DNA of 32,716 nucleotides, taken from positions 1-32,716 of the forward strand of contig JAAEKA010000302.1 in assembly GCA_014155705.1 (NCBI GenBank), given 5' to 3'. Within the stretch, counting starts at the first letter, position 1. Each line of letters begins with the position of its first letter. Under the pieces are notes generated by a model. It had not been told where the DNA came from. It saw only the letters and a list, made by a program, of their open reading frames with translations, and ran no database searches. This document shows, piece after piece, positions 14,007-21,855 of this stretch. The translations under genes were made by a program, and so were the position numbers. This DNA comes from Anaerolineae bacterium clx_CAG2. Its GTDB lineage: Bacteria; Chloroflexota; Anaerolineae; JAAEKA01.

Positions 14007-14849
14007 ATGTCAGAAATTACCTTGAAAACTTTGGTTGTTCGATTCAAGGGGCGGATTCTGCTTACCAATCTGTTGGTGTTCCTTGAATCAATGCTTGGCG
14101 TTCTGATTCCGCTTTTCATCGGTTTGGCAATCAACGACCTGCTTGACCAGTCGTTTCGGGGTGTGATCTACTTGATTGTTGTGGGGGTGTCATCGGTTGC
14201 GGTGGGTAGTATTCGAAGATTTCATGATACTCGCGCTTACTCCAGGATGTTTCAGATACTCGCGCCTGAAATGGTGGAAAGGGAGCGGGAAAAGGATAGT
14301 TCTGTCTCCAAGATAACTGCCCGAACAGGTCTACTCGCCGAAATCGTCGAATTCCTCGAATGGTCAGTGCCCGCAGTGGTGGGTGCAACAGTTTATTTGC
14401 TCGCAACATTGGTGATTATTGCGGGTCTCAACCTCAATGTCTTCTATGCCAGCTTACTGGTGTTACTGCTCACCTTCATTGTGTACGTGACGACCGGAAA
14501 GATAAACTTCAAGCTCAACGAGAATTATAATGACCAACTCGAAAAGGAAGTGAACGCCCTTGAATCAAGGGACCATGGGGTCACCAGGAGTTATTACACA
14601 ACCTTGATGCAGTGGAATATCAAGCTGGCTGATCTGGGAACATTCAACTACTTGATCGTGATGCTGGGGACAACAGCGCTACTGGTGTATACGCCCATAG
14701 CGGTTATCAAGGGCGGCGTCGAATACTATGGCCTGGTGTTTTCAGCCGTTTTGTACGTTTTCGAATTCATTGCTGCCCTGATCGAACTCCCTGATAATAT
14801 CGAGCAAGTCATCCGGCTCAATGAGATTTCCAGCCGGTTGTCTGAGTAG
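14007..14849 (+). CDS. orphan ABC transporter six-TM membrane protein
   Basis: A 280-residue protein with six hydrophobic segments and no nucleotide-binding domain. It starts directly in the membrane domain (LLTNLLVFLESMLGVLIPLFIGLAINDLL), includes a charged cytoplasmic loop (residues ~75-110, PEMVEREREKDSSVSKITART) and ends soon after the last helix. The pattern fits the ABC_membrane_3-type family, whose members lack an ATPase. No ATP-binding gene is adjacent, so it either pairs with a distant ATPase or works without one. Codons are AT-richer than the window norm, which suggests it belongs to the transferred segment. No clear ribosome binding site. Confidence 0.8.
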   Translation: MSEITLKTLVVRFKGRILLTNLLVFLESMLGVLIPLFIGLAINDLLDQSFRGVIYLIVVGVSSVAVGSIRRFHDTRAYSRMFQILAPEMVEREREKDSSVSKITARTGLLAEIVEFLEWSVPAVVGATVYLLATLVIIAGLNLNVFYASLLVLLLTFIVYVTTGKINFKLNENYNDQLEKEVNALESRDHGVTRSYYTTLMQWNIKLADLGTFNYLIVMLGTTALLVYTPIAVIKGGVEYYGLVFSAVLYVFEFIAALIELPDNIEQVIRLNEISSRLSE

Positions 14850-15032
14850 CAACTTGGGCCGGCGTGAGCCCAGGCGCCAGCAGGGAGAATGCGCGCGGTT
14901 TGGTGCGCGAATATGACGCGCGTCATGGCGCGTTGGGGAGCGCTGTGCTATCCTGTGCTCGATGGATCATGCACCGGCGCGGTCTGGCGGTCGCCGGTGG
15001 ACAAACTGAACCGTTCAAGGAGGAACGACCCA

Positions 15033-16241
15033 ATGACCAAGACAGTTGTACTGGTCGGCGCGCTGGACACCAAGGGCGCTGAGTTTGCTTTTGTCAAGGA
15101 CCTGATCGAGCGCGCCGGCCTGCACACGCTGGTGGTGGACTTCGGCGTCATCGGCGCGCCCACTCTGGCGCCTGACATTTCGCACGAGGAAGTCGCCCAG
15201 GCCGGCGGCGGCGATCTGGCTTACCTGGCCAGCGGCCAGCACAAGGACGAGGCCATGGCGGTCATGGGCGCGGGCCTGGCGGCCGTGGTGCGCGGCCTGT
15301 ACGATGAGGGCCGGCTGGACGGCATCCTGGGCATGGGCGGCAGCGGCAACACCTCTATCGCCACCCAGGCCATGCGCACCCTGCCCGTGGGTGTGCCCAA
15401 GGTGATGGTCAGCACGCTGGGCGGCGGCGACGTCAGCGCCTACGCCGGCGCTAAGGACATCACCTTTATGCCTTCCATCGTCGACGTGGCCGGCCTCAAC
15501 AGCATCAGCCGTGCCATCTACAGCAATGCGGCCGGGGCCATCGCGGGCATGGTGCAGATGCAGGCGCCGCCGGCCGCGGAGGAGCGGCCGTTGGTCACCG
15601 CCTCTATGTTCGGCAACACCACGGCCTGCGTCGACCGGGCGAGGGGTGTGATGGAGGCGGCCGGCTACGAGGTGCTGGTCTTCCACGCCACCGGCACGGG
15701 CGGCAGGACCATGGAGAGCCTCCTTGCCGATGGCTACATCGCCGGTTCGCTGGACATCACCACCACCGAGCTGGCCGACGAGGTGTGCGGCGGCGTGCTC
15801 AGCGCCGGACCGGAGCGCGGCCTGGCGGCCGCGCGCGCCGGCATCCCAACGGTTCTCGTGCCCGGCTGCGTGGACATGGCCAACTTCTGGGGCGTCGAGA
15901 CCATGCCGGAGAAATATCACAGCCGCAATCTCTACAAATGGAATCCCAACGTCACCCTGATGCGCACCAACGTGGAGGAAAATCGCCAGATCGGCCAGAT
16001 GCTGGCCGCGGCCGCCAACGCCTCTACGGCGCCGGTGGTGATCGTGTTGCCGCTCAAGGGCGTGTCTATGCTGGACAGTCCCGGCGGCCAGTTCTGGGAC
16101 CCTGCAGCCGACCAGGCCTGCTACGACGCCATCAAAGCTCACCTTAAGCCTGGCATCCCGGTCGTCGAGCTGGACTTCAACATCAACGATCCTGAGTTCG
16201 CCGACAAGTGCGCGGCGCTGCTGCTGGAAATGTTGGCGTAA
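15033..16241 (+). CDS. UPF0261 (Tm-1-like ATP-binding) family protein
   Basis: A 402-residue soluble protein, the normal length for UPF0261. KTVVLVGALDTKGAEFAFVKDLI at the N-terminus, GILGMGGSGNTSIAT near 98-112, VMVSTLGGGDVSAYAG near 124, and TASMFGNTTACVDRA near 190 are family blocks; the glycine-rich loops bind nucleotide in the related tomato Tm-1 N-terminal domain. AAGGAGG at 15017-15023 fixes the ATG at 15033, although the frame is open upstream. Together with the TIM-barrel gene at 16680 it forms the split bacterial equivalent of plant Tm-1, where both domains are fused. The bacterial substrate is not known. Confidence 0.92.
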   Translation: MTKTVVLVGALDTKGAEFAFVKDLIERAGLHTLVVDFGVIGAPTLAPDISHEEVAQAGGGDLAYLASGQHKDEAMAVMGAGLAAVVRGLYDEGRLDGILGMGGSGNTSIATQAMRTLPVGVPKVMVSTLGGGDVSAYAGAKDITFMPSIVDVAGLNSISRAIYSNAAGAIAGMVQMQAPPAAEERPLVTASMFGNTTACVDRARGVMEAAGYEVLVFHATGTGGRTMESLLADGYIAGSLDITTTELADEVCGGVLSAGPERGLAAARAGIPTVLVPGCVDMANFWGVETMPEKYHSRNLYKWNPNVTLMRTNVEENRQIGQMLAAAANASTAPVVIVLPLKGVSMLDSPGGQFWDPAADQACYDAIKAHLKPGIPVVELDFNINDPEFADKCAALLLEMLA

Positions 16242-16645
16242 CGAGTAACCCGTAATACGTAACCCGGAATGTGCGTTATGCGGAGAGTCTCTGGGTTACG
16301 CATGACTCGTTACGAGTTACGCGCCGCCAGCCAAGGCTTACCGTAACACGTAACCCGTAACACGTAACCCGGAATGTGCGTCAAGCGGAGACTCTCCGGG
16401 TTACGCATGACTCGTTACGAGTTACGCGTCGCCAGCCAAGGCTTACCGTAACACGTAACCCGTAACACGTAACCCGGAATGTGCGTCAAGCGGAGAGTCT
16501 CTGGGTTACGCATGACTCGTTACGAGTTACGCGCCGCCAGCCAAGGCTTACCGTAACACGTAACCCGTAACACGTAACCCGGAATGTGCGTCAAGCGGAG
16601 ACTCTCCGGGTTACGCATTACGCATTACGAGTTACGAGTTACGTC
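16241..16645. repeat. four tandem 105-bp repeats of GTAACCCG-type words
   Basis: The landmark CGGAATGTGCGT recurs at 16265, 16370, 16475 and 16580, an exact 105-bp period. Each unit carries the hairpin CGTAACCCGG ... CCGGGTTACG. Units 1 and 3 share GAGAGTCTCTGGG while units 2 and 4 share GAGACTCTCCGGG, an ABAB pattern that suggests duplication of a dimer. It fills the gap between two genes that probably act together. Confidence 0.92.
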
Positions 16646-16679
16646 TCTTCACACAACTCCCACTTCAAAGGAGCTTCCC

Positions 16680-17516
16680 ATGGCCTTCATCTCACGCTCA
16701 GACGCATTGCAGCGCCTCCATGCCCAGGTAGCCGCCGGCCGGCCCATCGTCGGCTGCGGGGCGGGCACGGGCATCTCGGCCAAGTTCGCCGAAAAGGGCG
16801 GGGCCGACCTGATCATCATCTACAACTCCGGCCGCTACCGCATGGCCGGCCGCGGCTCGCTGGCCGGGCTGATGCCCTACGGCGACGCCAACGGCATCGT
16901 GGTCGAGATGGCCGCCGAGGTGCTGCCGGTCGTCAAGGACACACCCGTCCAGGCGGGTGTCTGCGGCACCGACCCCTTCCGCCTCCTGCCCGTCTTTCTC
17001 AAGCAGATCAAGGAGATGGGCTTCACCGGCGTGCAGAACTTCCCGACGGTCGGGCTGATCGACGGCACCTTCCGCACCAATCTGGAGGCCACCGGCATGG
17101 GCTACGACAAGGAGATCGAGATGATCGCCCTGGCCCGCCAGATGGACCTGTTGACCACCCCCTACGTCTTTGACCCCGACCAGGCCAAGGCCATGGTCGA
17201 GGCCGGCGCCGACGTGCTGGTAGCGCATGTGGGGCTGACCACGGCCGGCTCCATCGGCGCGGGCTGGGCCATGTCGCTGGACGAGGCCATCGAGCGGGTG
17301 ATGGCCATCGCTGCGGCCGGCAAGGCGGTGCGCCCCGACGTGCTGGTGATCTGCCACGGCGGCCCCTTCGATGAGCCGGATCAGGTAGGCTCGGCCCTGC
17401 TCAGGATGCCCGGCATTGCTGGCTTCTTCGGCGCCTCCAGCATCGAGCGCCTGCCCACTGAGCGCGCCATCACGCGTCAGGTGCAGGAGTTCAAGGAGTT
17501 GGCGGTGGGACGGTAG
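16680..17516 (+). CDS. phosphoenolpyruvate hydrolase-like TIM-barrel protein
   Basis: A 278-residue TIM-barrel protein. PIVGCGAGTGISAKFAEKGGADLIIIYNSGRYRMAG-type sequence (residues ~20-60), GVCGTDPF near 95, GVQNFPTVGLIDG near 117 and ADVLVAHVGLTTAGSIG near 177 match the PEP-hydrolase-like (PF09370-type) family, which is the C-terminal half of plant Tm-1. AAAGGAG at 16667-16673 sets the ATG at 16680; the open frame upstream runs through the tandem repeat and is not coding. The enzyme activity of the family is predicted from fold, not proven here. It lies 438 bp after the UPF0261 gene and is probably co-transcribed through the repeats. Confidence 0.9.
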   Translation: MAFISRSDALQRLHAQVAAGRPIVGCGAGTGISAKFAEKGGADLIIIYNSGRYRMAGRGSLAGLMPYGDANGIVVEMAAEVLPVVKDTPVQAGVCGTDPFRLLPVFLKQIKEMGFTGVQNFPTVGLIDGTFRTNLEATGMGYDKEIEMIALARQMDLLTTPYVFDPDQAKAMVEAGADVLVAHVGLTTAGSIGAGWAMSLDEAIERVMAIAAAGKAVRPDVLVICHGGPFDEPDQVGSALLRMPGIAGFFGASSIERLPTERAITRQVQEFKELAVGR

Positions 17517-17545
17517 ATTGATAAAGTGGTAGGCAAGTAGGCAAG

Positions 17546-17575
17546 TAGACAAGGGCCGGCCCGTTGGGGTACAAT
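17546..17575 (+). promoter_or_regulatory. candidate promoter of the oxidoreductase gene
   Basis: TAGACA (17546-17551), 18-bp spacer, TACAAT (17570-17575). The -35 lies in short repeats of AGGCAAGTAG (17531-17550). The leader would be about 105 nt. Confidence 0.5.
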
Positions 17576-17585
17576 CCGCACGGGC

Positions 17586-17668
17586 CGGGCCGGTCTGCCT
17601 GAGTTGATCGGGCCGGTCTCCGACCGAGCCATCCAATCTCGCTGCTCGGGCCGGTCTCTGACCGAGCC
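17586..17668. repeat. three GGGCCGGTCT direct repeats
   Basis: GGGCCGGTCT starts near 17587, 17610 and 17648. The last two copies extend to a palindromic CGGTCTCCGACCG-type hairpin and differ by one base. They lie in the leader of the 17687 gene. Confidence 0.65.
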
Positions 17669-17686
17669 CGCCCATCGTACATAACC

Positions 17687-18199
17687 ATGCCTGATTACAC
17701 CTCCCAACCCCGCTGGTGGCAGCGCGGGGTCTATCGACTGATGTCGACCCGACCGGCCGCGCGGCTGGCAGCGAAGGTGCTGCCGGGCGTCGACCGCACG
17801 ACCTTGCGGCTGAGCGGCGGGCGCTTCACGCTGACCAGCGCCTTGATCCACGTGCCCATCGTGATGCTGACCACCACCGGGGCCAAGTCGGGCCTACCGC
17901 GCACCGTGCCGCTTCTGGCCTTCCCCGACGGCGACAAGGTCGTGGTAATTGCGTCCAGCTTTGGCAATACCAAACACCCAGCCTGGTACCTCAACCTGCG
18001 AGCCAACCCGCAGGCGACGCTGGCTTTTCACGGGCGGCCGGCCCGGCCCTACATCGCCCGCGAGGCCAGCGGCGCCGAACGAGCGGTCTATTGGCAACGC
18101 GCGGCCCGCGCCTATCCCGGCTACAACGCCTACAAAGAGCGCACTGAGGGGCGAGAGATACCGGTGATGGTGCTGGAGCCGGCACAGTCCGATGAGTAG
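17687..18199 (+). CDS. nitroreductase/deazaflavin (F420)-dependent oxidoreductase
   Basis: A 170-residue split-beta-barrel protein of the DDN-like (DUF385) family, which reduces quinones or nitro compounds with reduced F420. TTTGAKSGLPRTVPLLAF (residues ~64-81), VVVIASSFGNTKHPAWYLNL near 85-104 and ANPQATL near 106 are the diagnostic blocks; the last two line the F420 pocket. AYPGYNAYKERTEGREIPVMVLEP forms the usual C-terminus. Its presence implies that the organism makes F420, as many Chloroflexota and Actinobacteria do. The preceding 170 bp hold short repeats and a candidate promoter. Confidence 0.9.
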   Translation: MPDYTSQPRWWQRGVYRLMSTRPAARLAAKVLPGVDRTTLRLSGGRFTLTSALIHVPIVMLTTTGAKSGLPRTVPLLAFPDGDKVVVIASSFGNTKHPAWYLNLRANPQATLAFHGRPARPYIAREASGAERAVYWQRAARAYPGYNAYKERTEGREIPVMVLEPAQSDE

Positions 18200-18200
18200 A

Positions 18201-18331
18201 ACACCTGCACTTGCAGCGGCAGGTGCAAGTGTTCACCGGCTGACCCGAAAAAGCCCCTCAGGGCTTGTCGGACCCATTCCTAGCGCCTGAGGGCGCTTCT
18301 CAGGTTTAGCCAGGGGATTTCCAATCCCTGG
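18201..18331. repeat. inverted-repeat element and paired hairpins before the Nudix gene
   Basis: ACACCTGCAC (18201-18210) with GCAGGTGCAAG (18219-18229) is an inverted copy of the element at 13776-13803. Then AAGCCC-CTCA-GGGCTT (18251-18266) and AGCGCC-TGAG-GGCGCT (18282-18297) are hairpins whose loops, CTCA and TGAG, are complementary. CCAGGGGAT/ATCCCTGG (18310-18331) ends 6 bp before the ATG. Confidence 0.65.
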
Positions 18332-18337
18332 GCCGCT

Positions 18338-18805
18338 ATGCGTCACCTAACCGTCCCCCGCACCCTCTGCTTCGTCCTGCATGACGAGGACGTCCTGCTG
18401 ATCCAGCGCGCGCGCCACAAGCGGCTCTTCCCTGGCAAGGTCAACGGCGTGGGCGGCCACGTCGAGGCGGGCGAGGACGTGACTGCCTCGGCCGCGCGCG
18501 AGATCTTCGAAGAAACCGGCCTGGTCGTGGATGACCTGTGGCTGGCCGGCGTGGTGCACGTGGACGGCCGCCTGGGTCAGGCCGATGCGCTGCCTGATGG
18601 GTTCATGCCGGGCGTGATGGTCTTGGTGTTTACCGCCCAAGCTGCCAGCCGTGATGTGCGCGCCAGCGATGAAGGGGATCTGATCTGGGTACCGCTGTCC
18701 CAGGTGCATGGCCTGGATTGGGTGGACGGCGACCCGAAGCTGTTGCTGGCCGCACTGGAGGCCCGTCGCACGGGGCGGCCGTTCTCGTTGTACCTGCCGG
18801 CGTGA
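18338..18805 (+). CDS. Nudix hydrolase (8-oxo-dGTP diphosphatase-like)
   Basis: A 155-residue Nudix protein. The Nudix box is complete: G(5)E(7)REIFEETGL in GGHVEAGEDVTASAAREI... (residues ~45-70). The N-terminus (TLCFVLHDEDVLLIQRARHKRLFPGKVNGVGGH) is like MutT-type 8-oxo-dGTP diphosphatases, in which WNG/VNG precedes the box. These enzymes cleave damaged or surplus nucleoside diphosphate derivatives; the exact substrate cannot be read. No ribosome binding site is seen before the ATG, and a hairpin ends just upstream. There is no sign of coupling to the previous gene. Confidence 0.9.
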   Translation: MRHLTVPRTLCFVLHDEDVLLIQRARHKRLFPGKVNGVGGHVEAGEDVTASAAREIFEETGLVVDDLWLAGVVHVDGRLGQADALPDGFMPGVMVLVFTAQAASRDVRASDEGDLIWVPLSQVHGLDWVDGDPKLLLAALEARRTGRPFSLYLPA

Positions 18806-18811
18806 GATTCG

Positions 18812-18905
18812 GAAACCGGGTTTTTATGCACGGGCGTGAGCTTCGCGCCCGTCCGCACCCTGTTTGGCGCTGCGCTCGTTGCGTGGGAGATAAAAACCCG
18901 GTTTC
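18812..18905. repeat. 94-bp palindromic element with 15-bp GAAACC ends
   Basis: GAAACCGGGTTTTTA (18812-18826) and its exact reverse complement (18891-18905) enclose 64 bp that contain a further ACGGGCG/CGCCCGT hairpin. It starts 6 bp after the Nudix stop and ends 9 bp before the -35 box of the next promoter. Confidence 0.9.
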
Positions 18906-18914
18906 TTGGCCGGT

Positions 18915-18943
18915 TTGACAAATTCCATTCCCTATGTTACTAT
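18915..18943 (+). promoter_or_regulatory. sigma70-type promoter of the aspartate kinase gene
   Basis: Perfect TTGACA (18915-18920), 17-bp spacer, TACTAT (18938-18943). Predicted start near 18950, about 20 nt before the SAM aptamer. Confidence 0.88.
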
Positions 18944-18971
18944 CCGCCGCACAATTTTATAGCCTTGAACG

Positions 18972-19164
18972 CTCTTATCCAGAGAGGCGTAGGGACCGGC
19001 CCGATGATGCCTCGGCAACCAGGAGACTGGAGACTGGTAGAGCGGTAAATTGGTAAACTGGTACATTGGTGGCATGCTCCCAATCTACCAATTTTCCAAT
19101 TTACCAATCTACCTACTACCACCCCATGGTGCCAATTCCGTCAGCGAAAGCTGGGAGATGAGAG
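18972..19164 (+). promoter_or_regulatory. SAM-I (S-box) riboswitch with enlarged P3
   Basis: P1 is CTCTTATC (18972-18979) paired with GATGAGAG (19157-19164). The conserved core CCAGAGAGGCGTAGGGACC, then GGCCCGATGATGCC and CGGCAACC (to about 19020), then GGTGCCAATTCC (19128-19139), are diagnostic of SAM-I. The tip of P3, normally short, is replaced by about 107 nt (19021-19127) of a short-word repeat that folds on itself: GGTAAATTGG (19044-19053) pairs exactly with CCAATTTACC (19096-19105). SAM should favour the terminator and repress the kinase. Confidence 0.95.
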
Positions 19165-19194
19165 AGGTGGATCGAATTGATTCCGCGCTCGCAC

Positions 19195-19223
19195 GCCCCG
19201 CATCGTTGATGGCGGGGTTTTTT
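19195..19223 (+). terminator. intrinsic terminator of the SAM riboswitch
   Basis: CCCCGC (19196-19201) pairs with GCGGGG (19212-19217), extended by ATC/GAT, and is followed by six T (19218-19223). Confidence 0.92.
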
Positions 19224-19296
19224 GTTTTCTCACGACGCCGGCTCGCCGTCCTGAACAGAGCGATATCTCACATCCAAGGAGCTGAGTGATCATCGT

Positions 19297-20715
19297 ATGC
19301 GCGTACTCAAATTCGGCGGCACCTCAGTCGGCAGCGCCGACGCCTTTGGCCAGGTAGCCAGGATCGTGGCCAGCGCCCGACAGCAGGACAGGGAGGTTAT
19401 CGTCGTCACCTCGGCCATGAGCGGCGTGACGGACATCCTGATCAACGCAGCTAAGGCGGCTGCGGCCGGCGACCGCCGGCCCTACCGCGAGGCGCGCGAC
19501 GAATTGATGGCCAAACACCAGATGGTGGCCGGGCAACTGGTCAACGACGGCGTGGAGCGGGCCGCGCTGGGCCGGCTGTTCGAGTCGCGTCTGGCGGCCT
19601 TCGAGCGGCTGTGCCGCAGCGTCGAGGTGTTGGGCGAGCTGACCGCGCGTGGGTTGGACGTGATCTCCGGCACGGGCGAGCGGTTGGCGGCCCCGCTGCT
19701 GGCGGCTGTGCTGCGGGCCAACGGCGTGGCGGCCGAGTGGGTGGACGCCAGCGAGATCATCGTCACCAGCAACCACTTTGGCAGCGCCGACCCGATCATG
19801 GAGCCGACCGCGCGCCATGCCAAAAGCCGGCTCAGCCCGTTGTTGCAAGGGGGCGTGGTGCCAGTCGTCACCGGCTTTGTCGGCGCGACAGAGGAAGGCA
19901 TCAGCACTACACTGGGCCGCGGCGGCTCTGACTACTCCGCGGCCATCCTGGGGGCGGCCCTGGACGCGAATGAGGTGCAGATCTGGACTGACGTCAACGG
20001 CATTATGACTGCCGACCCGCGCATCGTGCCGACCGCGCGCACCATCCCTGAGATTTCCTACATCGAGGCGGCCGAACTGGCTTTCTACGGCGCCAAGGTG
20101 CTGCATCCCAAGACGATTCTGCCCGCGGTGGAGCGCGGCATCGCCTTGCGCGTGCTGAACACCTTTGAGCCAAACCACCCCGGCACGTCGATCGTCAAGG
20201 AGCCCAAACCTAGCAAGGACGTGGCCAAAGCTATCTCGGTTATCAAGGGCCTGACCATGGTGACCGTCGAAGGCCGCGGCATGTTGGGCGTGCCCGGCAT
20301 CGCCGCCCGCACCTTTGCCGCCGTGGCTCGCGCGGGCGCCAACGTGCTGATGATCAGCCAGTCTTCGTCGGAGCAGAGCATCAGCTTCGTGATTCGCGAG
20401 AGTGAGCGGGACGCGGTAGTGGCGCAGCTTCAGGGTGAGATGGCGCGCGAGCTGGCCAGCCAGCACATCGACCAGGTGCGGCCGCTGGACGGCATCGTGA
20501 TCGTGGCCATCGTCGGCGCAGCCATGAAGGGTACCCCCGGTATTGCCGCGCGCATCTTCGGCGCCTTAGGCGAGGCTGAGATCAACGTCATCGCCATCGC
20601 CCAGGGCAGCAGCGAGTGCAACATCTCCCTGGTGATTGCCCGCGGCGACGCCGACGAGGCCGTGCGCAAGATTCACGACGCGTTTCGCTTGAGTGAGGCT
20701 AACGGGGAGGGATAA
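19297..20715 (+). CDS. lysC: aspartate kinase with two C-terminal ACT domains
   Basis: A 472-residue enzyme that phosphorylates aspartate, the first step towards lysine, threonine and methionine. VLKFGGTSVGSAD at the N-terminus is the kinase signature; TLGRGGSDYSAAILG near residue 205 and WTDVNGIMTADPR near 229 complete the substrate and nucleotide sites. Two ACT domains lie near 320-390 (GVPGIAARTFAAVARAGANV) and 400-465 (GTPGIAARIFGALGEAEINV), where amino-acid effectors bind. AAGGAG at 19276-19281 is 15 nt from the ATG, longer than usual, but no earlier start exists in frame. The SAM riboswitch upstream ties it to methionine supply, so this isoform probably serves methionine synthesis. It may equally be labelled thrA-like. 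Confidence 0.95.
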   Translation: MRVLKFGGTSVGSADAFGQVARIVASARQQDREVIVVTSAMSGVTDILINAAKAAAAGDRRPYREARDELMAKHQMVAGQLVNDGVERAALGRLFESRLAAFERLCRSVEVLGELTARGLDVISGTGERLAAPLLAAVLRANGVAAEWVDASEIIVTSNHFGSADPIMEPTARHAKSRLSPLLQGGVVPVVTGFVGATEEGISTTLGRGGSDYSAAILGAALDANEVQIWTDVNGIMTADPRIVPTARTIPEISYIEAAELAFYGAKVLHPKTILPAVERGIALRVLNTFEPNHPGTSIVKEPKPSKDVAKAISVIKGLTMVTVEGRGMLGVPGIAARTFAAVARAGANVLMISQSSSEQSISFVIRESERDAVVAQLQGEMARELASQHIDQVRPLDGIVIVAIVGAAMKGTPGIAARIFGALGEAEINVIAIAQGSSECNISLVIARGDADEAVRKIHDAFRLSEANGEG

Positions 20716-20724
20716 GCGTCGATC

Positions 20725-20776
20725 AGGACTGACGGTGCTGGATTACCGCGTGGACGAGCGCAGCACCGTCAGTCCT
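20725..20776. repeat. perfect 15-bp-arm hairpin between convergent genes
   Basis: AGGACTGACGGTGCT (20725-20739) and its exact reverse complement (20762-20776) flank a 22-nt loop. No T tract follows on either strand, so it is not a standard terminator, but it could protect or end both convergent transcripts. Confidence 0.85.
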
Positions 20777-20836
20777 CCGTGGCTGCATTGGCCACGATAA
20801 TCGCCAGACCCCAGGCAGCGCCGCAGCATGGCGCGC

Positions 20837-21760
20837 TCACACCGCCAGCCCCAGCGCAAACAACACCCCAAACCATAAGCTCAGCCGTGCTGTGCCGGCC
20901 AGCGCCTGGTTCATGGCAGGGCCGTCGGCCGCCGTGTAGACGATGCGCCGCAGCCGCATGGCATCGGGCAACGTCAGCCAGGGCAGTAGCACCAGCAGAT
21001 CAGCGGGGCTCCACGTGCCCAGCACGGGGGCGGTGATCAACAGCGCCAACGGCACGGCGTAGGCGCCGGCCAGCAGCAGCGTGTACTCCTTGCGCGCGCC
21101 AGTCGCCCCCAAGCGCACGGCCAGGGTGCGTTTGCCGACGCGGGCGTCGGTCTCGATGTCACGCAGATTATTGACCACCAGGATGGCGGTGATCAGGAAG
21201 CCGGGCGGCAGGCTGGCCAGCCACACCAGTGGCGTCACGGCGAGGGCCTGCACATAGTAGGTGCCCACCACTGCGGCCAGCCCGAAGAAGATAAAGACGA
21301 ACAGATCGCCCAGGCCGTTGACCGAGAGGGGGAAGGGACCGCCGCTGTAGGCCACCGAGGCGATAATGGCAGCCACGCCCACGAGGAGGATCGGCCAGCC
21401 GCCGACATAGATCAGATACAGGCCGATGGCCGCCGTAACCAACAGCACCAACCCCAGCCCTAGCCGCAGCTCGCGCAGCGAGATCAGCCCGCTGAGCGCC
21501 ACCCGCGTAGGCCCTTTGCGGTCGGGCTGGTCGTAGCCCTTGACGAAGTCATAATAGTCGTTGGCCAGGTTGCTGGCGATCTGCAAGAGCAGCGCGCTGA
21601 CCAGGGCGGCCAGCGCCGGCAGGAGCTTGAACGCGCCGTCGCCCACGGCCAGCCCGACGCCGACCAGCACTGGCCCGACCGCAGCCGGCAGCGTGCGGGG
21701 CCGAATAGCCAGCCACCAGGCCTGGCGGCGGGTGAGTTGAGAGGGGGCAACTGTTGTCAT
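20837..21760 (-). CDS. menA: 1,4-dihydroxy-2-naphthoate polyprenyltransferase
   Basis: A 307-residue UbiA-family prenyltransferase with about eight or nine membrane helices. It attaches the polyprenyl tail to dihydroxynaphthoate in menaquinone synthesis. The first Asp-rich site is [20 protein letters not shown] (residues ~61-80), and the second is [22 protein letters not shown] near 180. [19 protein letters not shown] at the start is typical of MenA. The ATG at 21760 is preferred; the frame extends to a TTG at 21781, which lies at the edge of an intergenic repeat. It follows the SDR gene by 95 bp on the same strand. No other menaquinone gene is in the window. Confidence 0.92.
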   Translation of the reverse strand: MTTVAPSQLTRRQAWWLAIRPRTLPAAVGPVLVGVGLAVGDGAFKLLPALAALVSALLLQIASNLANDYYDFVKGYDQPDRKGPTRVALSGLISLRELRLGLGLVLLVTAAIGLYLIYVGGWPILLVGVAAIIASVAYSGGPFPLSVNGLGDLFVFIFFGLAAVVGTYYVQALAVTPLVWLASLPPGFLITAILVVNNLRDIETDARVGKRTLAVRLGATGARKEYTLLLAGAYAVPLALLITAPVLGTWSPADLLVLLPWLTLPDAMRLRRIVYTAADGPAMNQALAGTARLSLWFGVLFALGLAV

Positions 21761-21781
21761 GGTTTCTGGGCGAATGGTCAA

Positions 21782-21855
21782 TTATCAATGGTCAATGGTC
21801 AATGCCGAAGTTTGTCGGCGAAATTGACAATTGATCATTGGATATTGGCCATTGA
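21782..21855. repeat. short-word intergenic repeat (CAATGGT/ATTGACA words)
   Basis: Tandem ATGGTCAATGGTCAATG words are followed by the partly inverted AATTGACAATTGATCATTGG and GGCCATTGACTATT. It fills the gap between the SDR and menA genes and would be transcribed. Confidence 0.7.

Noticed and set aside
14850-15032. Promoter or gene between the ABC membrane protein and UPF0261
   Set aside because: No -35/-10 pair with acceptable spacing and no coding pattern; only the strong ribosome binding site of UPF0261 is supported.
16241-16645. CRISPR array
   Set aside because: The 105-bp units are near-identical along their whole length with no variable spacers, and no cas gene is present.
19050-19289. 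Small plus-strand open frame before the aspartate kinase
   Set aside because: It lies across the SAM aptamer and its terminator, so the sequence is explained by RNA structure.
20725-20776. Bidirectional intrinsic terminator
   Set aside because: The hairpin is perfect but no T tract follows on either strand, so it is listed as a repeat of uncertain role.
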